Shown here: one piece after another, positions 8,467 through 17,148 of the stretch
Layout: the number at the start of each line of letters is the position of its first letter
Position numbering within the stretch: the first letter of the stretch is position 1
Assembly: GCA_036267875.1 (NCBI GenBank)
Contig: DATAVE010000160.1
Coordinates: 17,418-81,417, forward strand
Source: DASZTV01 sp036267875
Lineage (GTDB): Bacteria > Actinomycetota > Actinomycetes > JAFAQI01
Length of the DNA: 64,000 nt
Direction of reading: 5' to 3'
The notes under the pieces: generated by a model
Databases searched by the model: none
Told to the model about the DNA's origin: nothing
Seen by the model: the letters and a program-made list of their open reading frames with translations, nothing else
Made by a program: the position numbers and the translations under genes

Positions 8467-9974
8467 CCGATCGCCTGCTCGCCGGAGGTGTACTGGAAAC
8501 ACTTGCAACCTGAGGAGTAGGCACCCATGCGGATGGCGTCGACCCCGTCTGAGCGGTTGGCGGTGTCGACCCCGAACGTCTGATCGGAGTGGTAGGACGA
8601 ACCGACTGAATGTGTCGCGGCGACGAAGGTGCTGCGGGTGAGCGCCTGGCCGGCCGGAATCGCCGCGACGACCGCGTCGAGATAGTCGAACTCATCGCAG
8701 ATCTGGATCGTTCCGGCCTTCTCGTTGGCGGTCGTGATCGGTTGGCCGTGGGTGTGCATGTAGGACAGGCAGGCATTGCCGCCGGGGCGGATGCTGCTCG
8801 TATCTGCGACATCCTGCGCGGGGATCCAGCCGACGAACTCCGCTCCCGCCAGCTCCCGCGCGGAGATGTTCGAGGCGAGGTCACCCAAGGGCTCGTCACT
8901 GGAAAGGGCGTACTTCGGGTAGTAGCCCTGCGGACCTGCCTCGAGGCCGAAGCCGGCCGAAAGAAAGCCGTTGTTCTCGACGAACATCAGGTTGGTGATG
9001 CCCTCGGAGCGGAAGCGCAGGTCCGCGCCCTCCATCTGCGTGAGCAGCGCGGTGAGGTCACCGGTCGAGGCGACGTAGTGCAGCGCGATCTTGTCCTGAA
9101 CATCGATGTGGCGGGCCCGAAGCTCCGCTTCCAGGACCTTCTCGCCGGCGACGTACGGCGCCGTCTCGTAGTAGAGGATTCCGACCTTCGCGCCCGGTTG
9201 GAACCAATGGGCTGCCACCAGTCGAGGAACCTCGATCTTCGCGAGCCGATCGAGGCTGATCGAGTTCGGGAAGACGGCTCCGGACAGCGACGCCAGGTCG
9301 CTGTCGGTGTATCCGGTGACGTTGGCGTTGACGATCCCGGCGACGCCACCGCTTAGTGCGCAGCGCAGGAAGTTGTCGGTCATCCCGAAGTCGAACACGA
9401 CCTGTACCGGGTGGTCCTGCGTGAACTCGTCGCAGGCGCCCTGCTCGTACGTCGACTGCGAGGTGTTCGGGTTGATGTCGTAGAAGTAGGGCTTGATCGG
9501 GTGGCCGGACAGCCCGCCGGCCTTGTTGATCTTTGCGATCTCCAGGTCAGCGACCGCGCGCCCGTCCGCGGAAGCGAGGCCCTTGCCGATCCCGCTGAGG
9601 ACCGTCGAGCTGGCGGCGGCGTCGAGGTATGGGAACCCGATCGTGATCGGGGTGTGCGCGCTGACGGCCGGTCCGGTCGGCGTTGCCGAGCTAGCGCGCG
9701 TGGGTGAGCTGCCGGCCGCGATGGTCGTTGTGGCGCCTTGGGCGGGCAGCACATTGATCGAAGGGCCTGCACTGGAACCGGCGACGCTCGGAGTGCCCGT
9801 CGTGCTTGCACCGCTGGTTGGCACAGCGACCGTCGTGGGAGTTCCGCCGGCCGTGATCGTCTGGACCTGAGCGTCCTGGGTGCCGACAGCACGGGGCTCG
9901 AGGGTGGACCCGCAGGCGACCAGGGAGAGCATCACGATCGTGCCTACCGCGGCTCGGTGAAGCGAGTGACTCAT
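8463..9974 (-). CDS. lipoprotein solute-binding protein, Liv/branched-chain type (second of tandem pair)
   Basis: The 503-residue product begins MSHSLHRAAV with lipobox LVAC (Cys21) for lipid attachment. A Ser/Thr/Pro-rich tether of ~85 residues follows, then a periplasmic-binding-fold region of the LivJ/amide-binding class, with a GIGKGLASADGRAVADLEIAKINKAGG-type opening and NKAGGLSGHPIKPYF. Conserved KCFQYTSG lies at the C-terminus. It would capture the substrate outside the membrane for the LivHMG permease. It is a tandem duplicate of 9971-11464, strongly alike over its whole length, with start and stop overlapping. The tether and ~500-residue length exceed the usual ~380 residues of LivJ. 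Substrate is unknown. Confidence 0.88.
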   Translation of the reverse strand: MSHSLHRAAVGTIVMLSLVACGSTLEPRAVGTQDAQVQTITAGGTPTTVAVPTSGASTTGTPSVAGSSAGPSINVLPAQGATTTIAAGSSPTRASSATPTGPAVSAHTPITIGFPYLDAAASSTVLSGIGKGLASADGRAVADLEIAKINKAGGLSGHPIKPYFYDINPNTSQSTYEQGACDEFTQDHPVQVVFDFGMTDNFLRCALSGGVAGIVNANVTGYTDSDLASLSGAVFPNSISLDRLAKIEVPRLVAAHWFQPGAKVGILYYETAPYVAGEKVLEAELRARHIDVQDKIALHYVASTGDLTALLTQMEGADLRFRSEGITNLMFVENNGFLSAGFGLEAGPQGYYPKYALSSDEPLGDLASNISARELAGAEFVGWIPAQDVADTSSIRPGGNACLSYMHTHGQPITTANEKAGTIQICDEFDYLDAVVAAIPAGQALTRSTFVAATHSVGSSYHSDQTFGVDTANRSDGVDAIRMGAYSSGCKCFQYTSGEQAIG

Positions 9975-11464
9975 CCGATCGGCTGCGGACCGGAGGTGTA
10001 CTTGAAGCACTTGCAGCCTTCGTCGTACGCACCCATCCGAATCGCATCGGCTCCGTCGGAGCGGCTCGAGGTGTTGACGCTCAGCGCGTTGTCCGACTTG
10101 AACGACGACCCGACAGCGTGGGTCGCCGCGACGAAGGTGCTGCGGGTGAGCGCCTGACCGGCAGGGATCTTCGCGACGACGGCTGCCAGGTAGTCGAACT
10201 GCTCGCAGATCGCGATCGAGCCCGCAATCTCGTTCGGGGTCGACATCGGCTGCCCATGCTGGTGCATGTAGGTCATGCAGGCCTTGCCGCCAGCCGGGAT
10301 GTCACTCGTGTCGGGGACATCCTCGGACGGCACCCATCCCACGAACTGGGCGCCCTCGAGCTCGCGGGCGGAGACGTTCGCGTCGACGTTGCCGAGCGGC
10401 TCGTCGCTGGTGAACGCGTACTTCGGGTAGTAGCCCTGAGGTCCCGCCTCCAGCCCGAAGAAGCCCGACAGGAAGGCGTTGGTCTCGACGAACATCATGT
10501 TGGTCACGCCCTCGGTGCGAAAGCGCAGATCTGCACCCTGTGCCTGGGTCAGCAGCGTGGTGAGGTCGCTCGTCGACGCGACCGGGTGCATCGCGATCCG
10601 GTCCTTCACTGCGATGTGGTTGGCGGCGAGGTCGGACTCCAGGTCCTTCTCCGCGGTGATGTACGGCGCGGACTCCTCGTAGAGGATGCCGATCTTGGCG
10701 CCGGGCTGGAACCAGTGCGTCGCGACGAGGCGCTGCACCTCGATCTTGGCGAGCCGGTCCAGGCTGATGCCATCCGGGTAGACCAACCCCGGCAGCGAGG
10801 CCAGGTCGGCCGAGGTGAGCCCAGGCACGCCTGTGTCGATGATTCCGGCGATGCCTCCTGACAACGCACACCGCTGGAAGTTGAGACTCATCCCCGGATC
10901 CATGTCGATCTGGACCGGGTGGTCCTGGGTGAACTGGTCGCAGGTGCCCTGCTCGTAGGTCGCCTGAGGGGTGTTCGGGTTGATGTCGTAGAAGTACGGC
11001 TTGATCGGATGCCCGCTCAGGCCGCCAGCCTTGTTGATCCGCGTTATCTCGAGCTCGGTGACCTTCAAGGTGTCCGCTGAAGCCAGACCCTTGCCGATCC
11101 CGCTGAGGACGGATGAGCTCGTCGCCGCGTCGATGTAGGGAATGCCGACGGTGATCGGCGTGTGGTCACTCACTGTTGGGGCGCTCGATGTCGAGCCGCC
11201 GGTCGTCGGCTCGCCGCTGGTCGCGATCGTGGGCGTCGCGCCATCGGTAGGGAGTACGTCGACCGACGACGGGGTCGTGCCAGGCGCTGAGGTGGTCGTG
11301 ACGACCGATGGCCCAGTGGCGCTCGTCGGCGTGCCGGCGCCCTGGATCACCTGCACTTGCGAGCCGGATGTGGCGACACCACGAGGCTCGAGTGTGGAGC
11401 CGCAGGCCGCTAGCGAAAGGGCCGCGACCGCGACGAAGACCGGGCCCATTAACCGCCGCGACAT
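9971..11464 (-). CDS. lipoprotein solute-binding protein, Liv/branched-chain type (first of tandem pair)
   Basis: The 497-residue product starts MSRRLMGPVF (11464) with lipobox LAAC (Cys21). A Ser/Thr-rich tether of about 90 residues precedes a type I periplasmic-binding fold (HTPITVGIPYIDAATSS, NKAGGLSGHPIKPYFYD, ASTSDLTTLLTQAQG). A GGGGGA ribosome-binding stretch lies ~10 bp before the ATG. It is the first gene of the leftward operon of copy B and is read from the divergent promoter that holds the shared palindrome at 11491-11510. Together with 8463-9974 it probably gives the importer two related ligand specificities. Homology is clear; the ligand is not. Confidence 0.88.
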   Translation of the reverse strand: MSRRLMGPVFVAVAALSLAACGSTLEPRGVATSGSQVQVIQGAGTPTSATGPSVVTTTSAPGTTPSSVDVLPTDGATPTIATSGEPTTGGSTSSAPTVSDHTPITVGIPYIDAATSSSVLSGIGKGLASADTLKVTELEITRINKAGGLSGHPIKPYFYDINPNTPQATYEQGTCDQFTQDHPVQIDMDPGMSLNFQRCALSGGIAGIIDTGVPGLTSADLASLPGLVYPDGISLDRLAKIEVQRLVATHWFQPGAKIGILYEESAPYITAEKDLESDLAANHIAVKDRIAMHPVASTSDLTTLLTQAQGADLRFRTEGVTNMMFVETNAFLSGFFGLEAGPQGYYPKYAFTSDEPLGNVDANVSARELEGAQFVGWVPSEDVPDTSDIPAGGKACMTYMHQHGQPMSTPNEIAGSIAICEQFDYLAAVVAKIPAGQALTRSTFVAATHAVGSSFKSDNALSVNTSSRSDGADAIRMGAYDEGCKCFKYTSGPQPIG

Positions 11465-11526
11465 TGGTTGATAATCCCCCTGTAGCACTCTACAGTCAAG
11501 GCTGACTGTAAGATGGGGAGCTGCGA
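11465..11526. promoter_or_regulatory. divergent promoter of importer copy B
   Basis: This 62-bp gap separates the binding-protein operon (minus) from the permease operon (plus). For the plus side, TTGATA (11468-11473) and TACAGT (11491-11496) are 17 bp apart, and GGGGAG (11515-11520) sits 6 bp before the ATG. For the minus side a TTGACT falls inside the palindrome and serves as a likely -35; its -10 is weaker. The operator at 11491-11510 overlaps the plus -10 and the minus -35, so one bound dimer could block both directions. Confidence 0.65.
11491..11510. promoter_or_regulatory. perfect 20-bp palindromic operator
   Basis: TACAGTCAaggcTGACTGTA has two perfect 8-bp arms with a 4-bp spacer, a typical size for a TetR-family operator. 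A near copy (TACGGTCAatcaTGACTGTT) lies at 23407-23426 ahead of the thiolase operon whose last gene is a TetR regulator. That regulator (18486-19085) is the best candidate to bind here; this is inference. Confidence 0.7.
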
Positions 11527-12060
11527 ATGGTCCGGTTGCGGGGCGCTCTATGCGTCACGCTCGGGCTTGCGATCTTCGGACTGAGCGGCTGCGCAACCAG
11601 CCTTGCTGGCCTGGATTTCCGAACCGACAAACGGTTGTCGTTCATCGAGCCGCATAGTCGTGAGCAGGTCAAGCTGCCCGTGCACCTGGCATGGACCATG
11701 AAGGACTTCACCCCGGCCGCGCCCGGTTCCCAGCCACCGACCAAGACCGCGGGCTACTTCGCGATCTTCGTCGATCACACTGCGATCAAGCCGGGGCAGT
11801 CCATGCGCGCGGTTGCTCACGGCGACTCGTTTTGCGAGTCCAATCCGAAGTGTCCGGATCGCGGCTATCTGGCGGAGCGACAGATCTATACGACGACCGC
11901 GACGTCGTACGTGCTGCACAACGTGCTGCCGATCACGAACAACGACGAGCACGTCCAGCTGCACGCGGCGGTCATCGTGCTGATGGACACGGCGGGTAAC
12001 CGCATCGGCGAGAGCTCATGGGAGATCGACTTCCGCACGGTCAACGAGAGTGACACGTGA
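11527..12060 (+). CDS. small lipoprotein of unknown function
   Basis: The 177-residue product has a lipobox LSGC (Cys22) at the end of a hydrophobic signal (MVRLRGALCVTLGLAIFG). The mature part is compact, with a HLAWTMKDF segment, a FAIFVDHTAIKPGQSM segment and paired cysteines (FCESNPKC). It probably folds as a small extracellular beta domain. It is the first gene of the rightward operon of copy B, and the GTG of the MFS-ATPase overlaps its stop. The short fragment at the left edge of the window may be the tail of its counterpart. No known family is recognised. Confidence 0.75.
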   Translation: MVRLRGALCVTLGLAIFGLSGCATSLAGLDFRTDKRLSFIEPHSREQVKLPVHLAWTMKDFTPAAPGSQPPTKTAGYFAIFVDHTAIKPGQSMRAVAHGDSFCESNPKCPDRGYLAERQIYTTTATSYVLHNVLPITNNDEHVQLHAAVIVLMDTAGNRIGESSWEIDFRTVNESDT

Positions 12061-14231
12061 GCGAGCTCACCACCGACGCGATGCGCGAGCGGGCGCGGGC
12101 AACACTGGGCGTCTCGGGTGACGGTCACAAGGAGCGGTTTCGTGACGTCGTACGTCGTGAGCACCTGTCCTACTACCCGATCCTTGCGCTCGGGCTGCTG
12201 AGCGTCGCGGACAACTTCCAGGGCTACGCGTTCACCGTCCTGACTCCGGACATCAGCCGCACCCTCGGCCTGACGATCGGCGCGATCCTGGTCGGCGTCG
12301 CACTCAAGGGATTCGCCACTGCGATCGCGCCGCTCCCGGTCGCCGCGCTGTCGCAGAACCGCGCTCGTCGCGCCTTGCTCTGCATCATCACCGGTCTGGC
12401 GTGGAGCATCCTCACCCTGACCAGCGGCTTCGTCATCTCGCTGGCCGGGCTGATCACGGTCCTTGTCCTCGACGGGTTGAGCACCGGCAGTGTCACGTCG
12501 TTGCACGCGCCGCTCGTGATGGACAACTACCCGCCCCCGATCAGAGTGCGCGCGATGTCGTCCTACGCCGCTTTCCAGCTGCTGGGCAGCGTGGCGTCGC
12601 CACTGCTGGTCGGCCTGCTCGGCGGCATCGCCGGATTCACCTGGCGTGGGGTCTTCTTGATCCTCGGCGGGATGTCGGTGCTGATGACGGTCGCCGCTCT
12701 CGGCTTGCGTGACCCGGGCTTCGGCAAGTGGGACACCGACCAGCTCAAGGCGAGTGTCCGGGAGGAGACCGGCGCAACGGTTCCTGCGGCGCAGGCCGAC
12801 GCGCTGTCGGCGCAGGACGTCGCGCTCGGCTTCTGGGAGATCTGCCGGCGGATGCTGCTCATCCCGACCAACCGTCGGCTCTACGCAGGCGCTGCAACCT
12901 TCGGGATGTTGAGCATCCCGCTCACCGCGTTCCTGTCTTACTTCCTCTCGCAGCGTTGGAACCTGGGCGCCGGACAGCGCGGGCTGTTCTTCGCCTTCTA
13001 CTCGTTCACCGGCGTAGTCGCGATCCTGCTGTACGGCGGTCGCGGCGAGCGGCAGTACCGCGAGTCGCCGTCGAAGGTGCTGCGAGCCGGCGGCATCGCG
13101 CTCGCGATCGGCGTCGTACTCGCCGCGGTCGGTGCGGAGATGCCGGTGTTCGGCGCGATGCTCGCGATGTTCGGCCTTGCGGGCGCCTCGATCGCGGTGC
13201 TGCTGCCGCTCCTCTATATAGCGCTGCTGTCGATCGTCCCGGCGAACATGCGACCGCACGCTCAGGCCCTGGTCGCGATCTTCGTCGCGATCGGTGGACT
13301 GCTGGGTGCGCTGCTGCTCAGCGGATTTCAGAGCCAGTTCGGGCTGAAGGGTTCGCTCGTCGCGCTTGCGATCCCGGGCGTCATCGGGGCACTCATCGTG
13401 GCCAGCGCGGGGTCGTTGATCGAGGCCGACCTGGACCGGATGATCGACGCGGTCCTCGAAGAGGAGGAGATCCGGCAGCTGCGGGCAGCGGGCAGCCACC
13501 TGCCGATGCTCGCCTGCAAGGGCGTCGACTTCTCCTACGGTCAGCTGCAGGTGCTGTTCGGCGTCGACTTCACCATCGACGACGGCGAGATGGTCGCGCT
13601 GCTCGGGACCAACGGCGCGGGCAAGTCGACGCTGCTCAAGGTCATCTCGGGAATCGGGCTGCCGTCGGCAGGCAGCGTGCGATACCGAGGCGAGGAGATC
13701 ACCTACCTCGATGCGGAACGGCGGCTGCGACTCGGTATCACCCAGGTGCCCGGCGGACACGCGGTCTTCGGACCGCTGACCGTGATCGAGAACCTTCGCA
13801 CCTACGGCTACTCGCTCGGCGCTGACCGCAAGCGCGTCGAGGCCGGGATCGACACCTGCCTGAATACCTTCCCGCGACTCGAGGACCGTCGAAACTCACT
13901 CGCCAGCACGTTGTCCGGTGGCGAGCAGCAGATGCTCGGACTGTCCAAGGCGCTGATGATCAAGCCCAAGCTGCTGCTCATCGACGAGCTGTCGCTCGGC
14001 CTTGCGCCGGTGATCGTTGGACAGCTCTTGGAGCTGGTCCGGCAGATCAACGCCGAGGGCACCGCAGTGGTGCTCGTCGAGCAGTCGGTCAACATCGCAC
14101 TCAACCTTGCCCACCACGCGTACTTCATGGAGAAGGGCGAGGTTCGCTTCGACGGACGCAGCGCCGACCTGCTTGCCCGCGACGACCTGCTCCGTGCGGT
14201 CTTCCTGCAGGGCGCAGGAGCTCAGAAATGA
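12057..14231 (+). CDS. MFS permease fused to LivF-like ABC ATPase (copy B)
   Basis: The 724-residue protein has the same architecture as 21-2237. An MFS-like region (~40-465) is followed by the acidic linker DLDRMIDAVLEEEE and a LivF-type ATPase. Walker A GTNGAGKST is near residue 517, signature LSGGEQQ near 619 and Walker B LLLIDEL near 639, followed by SLGLAP and VEQS. The Walker B Pro is again replaced by Leu, so this is a fixed feature of the subfamily, not an error. GTG start overlaps the lipoprotein stop. The ATPase halves of the two copies are more alike than the MFS halves by eye. It likely pairs with the LivHMG fusion next to it. Confidence 0.9.
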   Translation: MSELTTDAMRERARATLGVSGDGHKERFRDVVRREHLSYYPILALGLLSVADNFQGYAFTVLTPDISRTLGLTIGAILVGVALKGFATAIAPLPVAALSQNRARRALLCIITGLAWSILTLTSGFVISLAGLITVLVLDGLSTGSVTSLHAPLVMDNYPPPIRVRAMSSYAAFQLLGSVASPLLVGLLGGIAGFTWRGVFLILGGMSVLMTVAALGLRDPGFGKWDTDQLKASVREETGATVPAAQADALSAQDVALGFWEICRRMLLIPTNRRLYAGAATFGMLSIPLTAFLSYFLSQRWNLGAGQRGLFFAFYSFTGVVAILLYGGRGERQYRESPSKVLRAGGIALAIGVVLAAVGAEMPVFGAMLAMFGLAGASIAVLLPLLYIALLSIVPANMRPHAQALVAIFVAIGGLLGALLLSGFQSQFGLKGSLVALAIPGVIGALIVASAGSLIEADLDRMIDAVLEEEEIRQLRAAGSHLPMLACKGVDFSYGQLQVLFGVDFTIDDGEMVALLGTNGAGKSTLLKVISGIGLPSAGSVRYRGEEITYLDAERRLRLGITQVPGGHAVFGPLTVIENLRTYGYSLGADRKRVEAGIDTCLNTFPRLEDRRNSLASTLSGGEQQMLGLSKALMIKPKLLLIDELSLGLAPVIVGQLLELVRQINAEGTAVVLVEQSVNIALNLAHHAYFMEKGEVRFDGRSADLLARDDLLRAVFLQGAGAQK

Positions 14232-14244
14232 CACGGTGCTCCAA

Positions 14245-17148
14245 GTGACGAGAAAGAACCTGCTCAGCATCGCGGTCGGCGCGGTCGTCGTCGTGCTGTT
14301 GAAGCTGATCAGCGCCGAGCTCGCCAGGCACGGCGTCATCCACGCGTCGACTCCCGGCACCGTGATCCTGCTCGGCACGATCATCGGGATGACCTATGGG
14401 CTGCTGGCCGTCGGTCTGGTCCTGATCTATCGGACCAACCGGATCATCAACTTCGCGCACGGCCAGATCGGCGCGTTCGCGGCGGCGTTCTTCGCGCTGT
14501 GCGCCGTGAAGTGGCACTTCCCGTACTGGGCTGCGTTCCCTGTGGCGCTCGTTGTGGCGGGGATGACCGGCGCCGCGGCCGAGACCGCCGTCGTACGCCG
14601 GCTACGCACTGCGCCTCGGGTCGTCAGCGTGGTGGCCACGCTCGGCGTCGGCCAGTTCCTGGTGATCTTCGGGCTGCTCATCAACCCGTCCTCGAGCGCG
14701 GGATCGCTGTTCCCGCAGCCGTCGTTCCTGCCGACCTTCAACGTCGGCGCACTTCGGGTGACCCCGGCGTACTCCGGGATGCTCATGCTCTCGCCGGTAC
14801 TCGTGCTGGCGATCGCGGTATTCCTCAAGCGCAGCAGGTTCGGCCTCGCGGTCCGGGCGGCTGCTGCCAACCCGGACGCGGCCCGGATGGCGGGCATCTT
14901 CGCCAGCCGAACCTCCTCACTCGCCTGGGCGATCGCCGCGGTCTTGTCTGCGTTCACCGCGATTCTGACCGCGCCGACTCAGGTCGTCTCCGGCGCCAGC
15001 AGCTTCGGGCCGTCGCTGTTGCTTCGGGCGCTCGCGCCCGCCGTGCTCGCCCGGATGCAGAACATCCCGCAGGCGCTCATCGGCGGCATCGGGCTGGGGA
15101 TCCTCGAGCAGATCCTGTTCTGGAACTACCACTCGTCCGGGGTGGTGGAGATCGTGCTGTTCTTCATCATCCTTGGCGCCTTGCTCCTGCAAAAGCAGCG
15201 CGGCGGGCGAGACGAGGAGAAGGGCAGCTGGGCATCGGTGCAGGCGCTGCGGCCGTTGCCGGAGGCCTACCGGAAGGTTTTCGCGATCCGCCGACTCGGG
15301 CTGATCACAGGCGTCGTATTCATCGGCCTGATCGCGCTGGTTCCGCTGGTCGCGAGTAACAGCCAGACGAACACCTTCACGGGGATCATGGCGGCCGCGA
15401 TCGTCGGGTTGTCGATCGGTCTGCTGACCGGACTCGGTGGCCAGCTGACGCTCGGGCAGTTCGCGATTGCCGCGGTCGGCGCCATCGTGTCGTTCCAGGT
15501 CTCCAGGAGGATCGGCGACTTCCCGCTGGCGCTGCTCTACGCCGCGATCGTCTCTGGTGTCGTGTCGGTGCTCATCGGGCTGCCTTCCTTGCGGATTCGC
15601 GGGCTCATGCTGACCGTGACGACGCTGTCATTCGGGCTGGCTGCTACCGACTGGGCGCTGATGCAGCCGTGGGCCTTTGGCGGCACGAGCCGCCCACCCG
15701 GCGCCCCGATCGTCTTCGGCCACTCGCTGACGACCGGCCACTCCTATTACTACTTCGCGCTTGCGATCTTCGTCATCGCACTGGTGGTCTGTCGAAACGT
15801 ACGTACTGGAGGCTTCGGCCGGCTCCTTGTCGCGGTGCGGGACAACGAGGACAACGCCCGTGCCTTCGGCATCACGGCGAGCCTCGTGAAGATGCAGGGA
15901 TACTTCCTTGCCGGCGCGATCGCCGGCATCGGAGGTGCTGCGTTCGGTCACGCGCACAGCTACCTCAGTCCCGACGTCTTTCCGTCGAGCACCAGCATCG
16001 ATGTCGTGGTCATGACCGTGCTGGGCGGAGTGTCGGTGCTCGGCGGCCCGATCATCGGCGCGATCTGGGTGATGGGCCTGCCGTTGCTCAACCTCGGCAA
16101 CATCGGCCTGGCCGGCACCCAGCTCGGCGCGTTGGCGCTGATCCTGTGGAAGCCGTCCGGTCTCGTGGGCCTGTTCGAACCGATCCGCCAACTGGTCATC
16201 CGCGCGATCGCCAAGCGGGCCGGCGTCTTCCTCGGCGAGACCGCACCAGTTGCTGACGTGCCGCCGCAAGAGGCGACGGTCGCGCACGTACGCGAGTGGT
16301 CGGTCGCCGGCTCCAAGCTGCCTCCGGTTGCGGGCGCACGGCTACTCGAGGCGCGAGGTCTGCAGAAGCGCTTCGGCGGCGTCGTCGCCGTGAACGATGT
16401 GTCCTTCATGGTGCGGGCCGGCGAGACTCTGGGATTGATCGGCCCGAACGGTGCCGGCAAGACGACGACGTTCGAGATGCTCGGCGGCTTCACGAAGCCT
16501 GACCGAGGTCACGTGTTCTTCGATCACCGCGACATCTCCTCGCTCGGTCCGGAGCGCCGCGCGGACCTCGGGCTGATCCGGTCGTTCCAGGACGCGTCGT
16601 TGTTCCAGACGATGACGGTCAAGGAGACGGTGATGCTCGCGCTCGAGCGCACCTCACCGACTCGGTTTGCCGCGGCGTTCCTCGGCGTGACTCCGGGTGA
16701 GCGTCGCAAGGAGCAGCGTGCCCGCGAGCTGCTTGGCATGCTCGGACTGGACCGCTACCGCGACTTCCAGATCGGCCAGCTATCGACCGGTACGCGACGG
16801 ATCACCGAGATCGCCTGCCTCGTCGCGCTGCAGCCGTCCTGTCTGCTGCTCGACGAGCCGTCGTCAGGTGTTGCGCAACGCGAGACCGAGGCGCTCGGCG
16901 TGCTGCTGCAGGACCTCAAGGCCCAGCTTGGCCTCACCCTCGTGATCATCGAGCACGACATCCCGCTGGTCAGCGCGCTCTCGGACCGGATGATCGCCAT
17001 GGCCGATGGCGCGATCATCGCCGAAGGAACTCCCGAGCAAGTGCAGTCCAACTCCCTGGTGATCGACGCCTACCTCGGCGGCAGCCTGACCGCGATCGAG
17101 CGGTCCGGCCCAGCCCGGCCCTCGCGCAGAAAGGCAGTGACCGTATGA
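14245..17148 (+). CDS. LivH-LivM-LivG fusion ABC transporter (copy B)
   Basis: The 967-residue fusion mirrors 2234-5134: LivH-like (~30-340), LivM-like (~355-655) and LivG-like (~705-960) domains. Walker A GPNGAGKTT is near residue 733, the signature is again QLSTGTRR, then LLLDEPSSGVAQ and IIEHD. The start is uncertain: GTG at 14245 gives the length closest to copy A, and GTG at 14236 is the alternative. An out-of-frame ATG at 14228 with the good AGGAG site opens a six-codon ORF whose TGA overlaps the GTG at 14245, which may reinitiate translation. Its own stop overlaps the start of the hydrolase gene (ATGA). Confidence 0.9.
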   Translation: MTRKNLLSIAVGAVVVVLLKLISAELARHGVIHASTPGTVILLGTIIGMTYGLLAVGLVLIYRTNRIINFAHGQIGAFAAAFFALCAVKWHFPYWAAFPVALVVAGMTGAAAETAVVRRLRTAPRVVSVVATLGVGQFLVIFGLLINPSSSAGSLFPQPSFLPTFNVGALRVTPAYSGMLMLSPVLVLAIAVFLKRSRFGLAVRAAAANPDAARMAGIFASRTSSLAWAIAAVLSAFTAILTAPTQVVSGASSFGPSLLLRALAPAVLARMQNIPQALIGGIGLGILEQILFWNYHSSGVVEIVLFFIILGALLLQKQRGGRDEEKGSWASVQALRPLPEAYRKVFAIRRLGLITGVVFIGLIALVPLVASNSQTNTFTGIMAAAIVGLSIGLLTGLGGQLTLGQFAIAAVGAIVSFQVSRRIGDFPLALLYAAIVSGVVSVLIGLPSLRIRGLMLTVTTLSFGLAATDWALMQPWAFGGTSRPPGAPIVFGHSLTTGHSYYYFALAIFVIALVVCRNVRTGGFGRLLVAVRDNEDNARAFGITASLVKMQGYFLAGAIAGIGGAAFGHAHSYLSPDVFPSSTSIDVVVMTVLGGVSVLGGPIIGAIWVMGLPLLNLGNIGLAGTQLGALALILWKPSGLVGLFEPIRQLVIRAIAKRAGVFLGETAPVADVPPQEATVAHVREWSVAGSKLPPVAGARLLEARGLQKRFGGVVAVNDVSFMVRAGETLGLIGPNGAGKTTTFEMLGGFTKPDRGHVFFDHRDISSLGPERRADLGLIRSFQDASLFQTMTVKETVMLALERTSPTRFAAAFLGVTPGERRKEQRARELLGMLGLDRYRDFQIGQLSTGTRRITEIACLVALQPSCLLLDEPSSGVAQRETEALGVLLQDLKAQLGLTLVIIEHDIPLVSALSDRMIAMADGAIIAEGTPEQVQSNSLVIDAYLGGSLTAIERSGPARPSRRKAVTV

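Noticed and set aside
11886..13760. 624-codon minus-strand open frame opposite the MFS-ATPase gene
   Set aside because: It is antisense to a clearly recognisable fusion protein. Its translation is dominated by Arg, Asp, Glu and His in the pattern produced by GC-rich codon shadows, with no domain or hydrophobic core.
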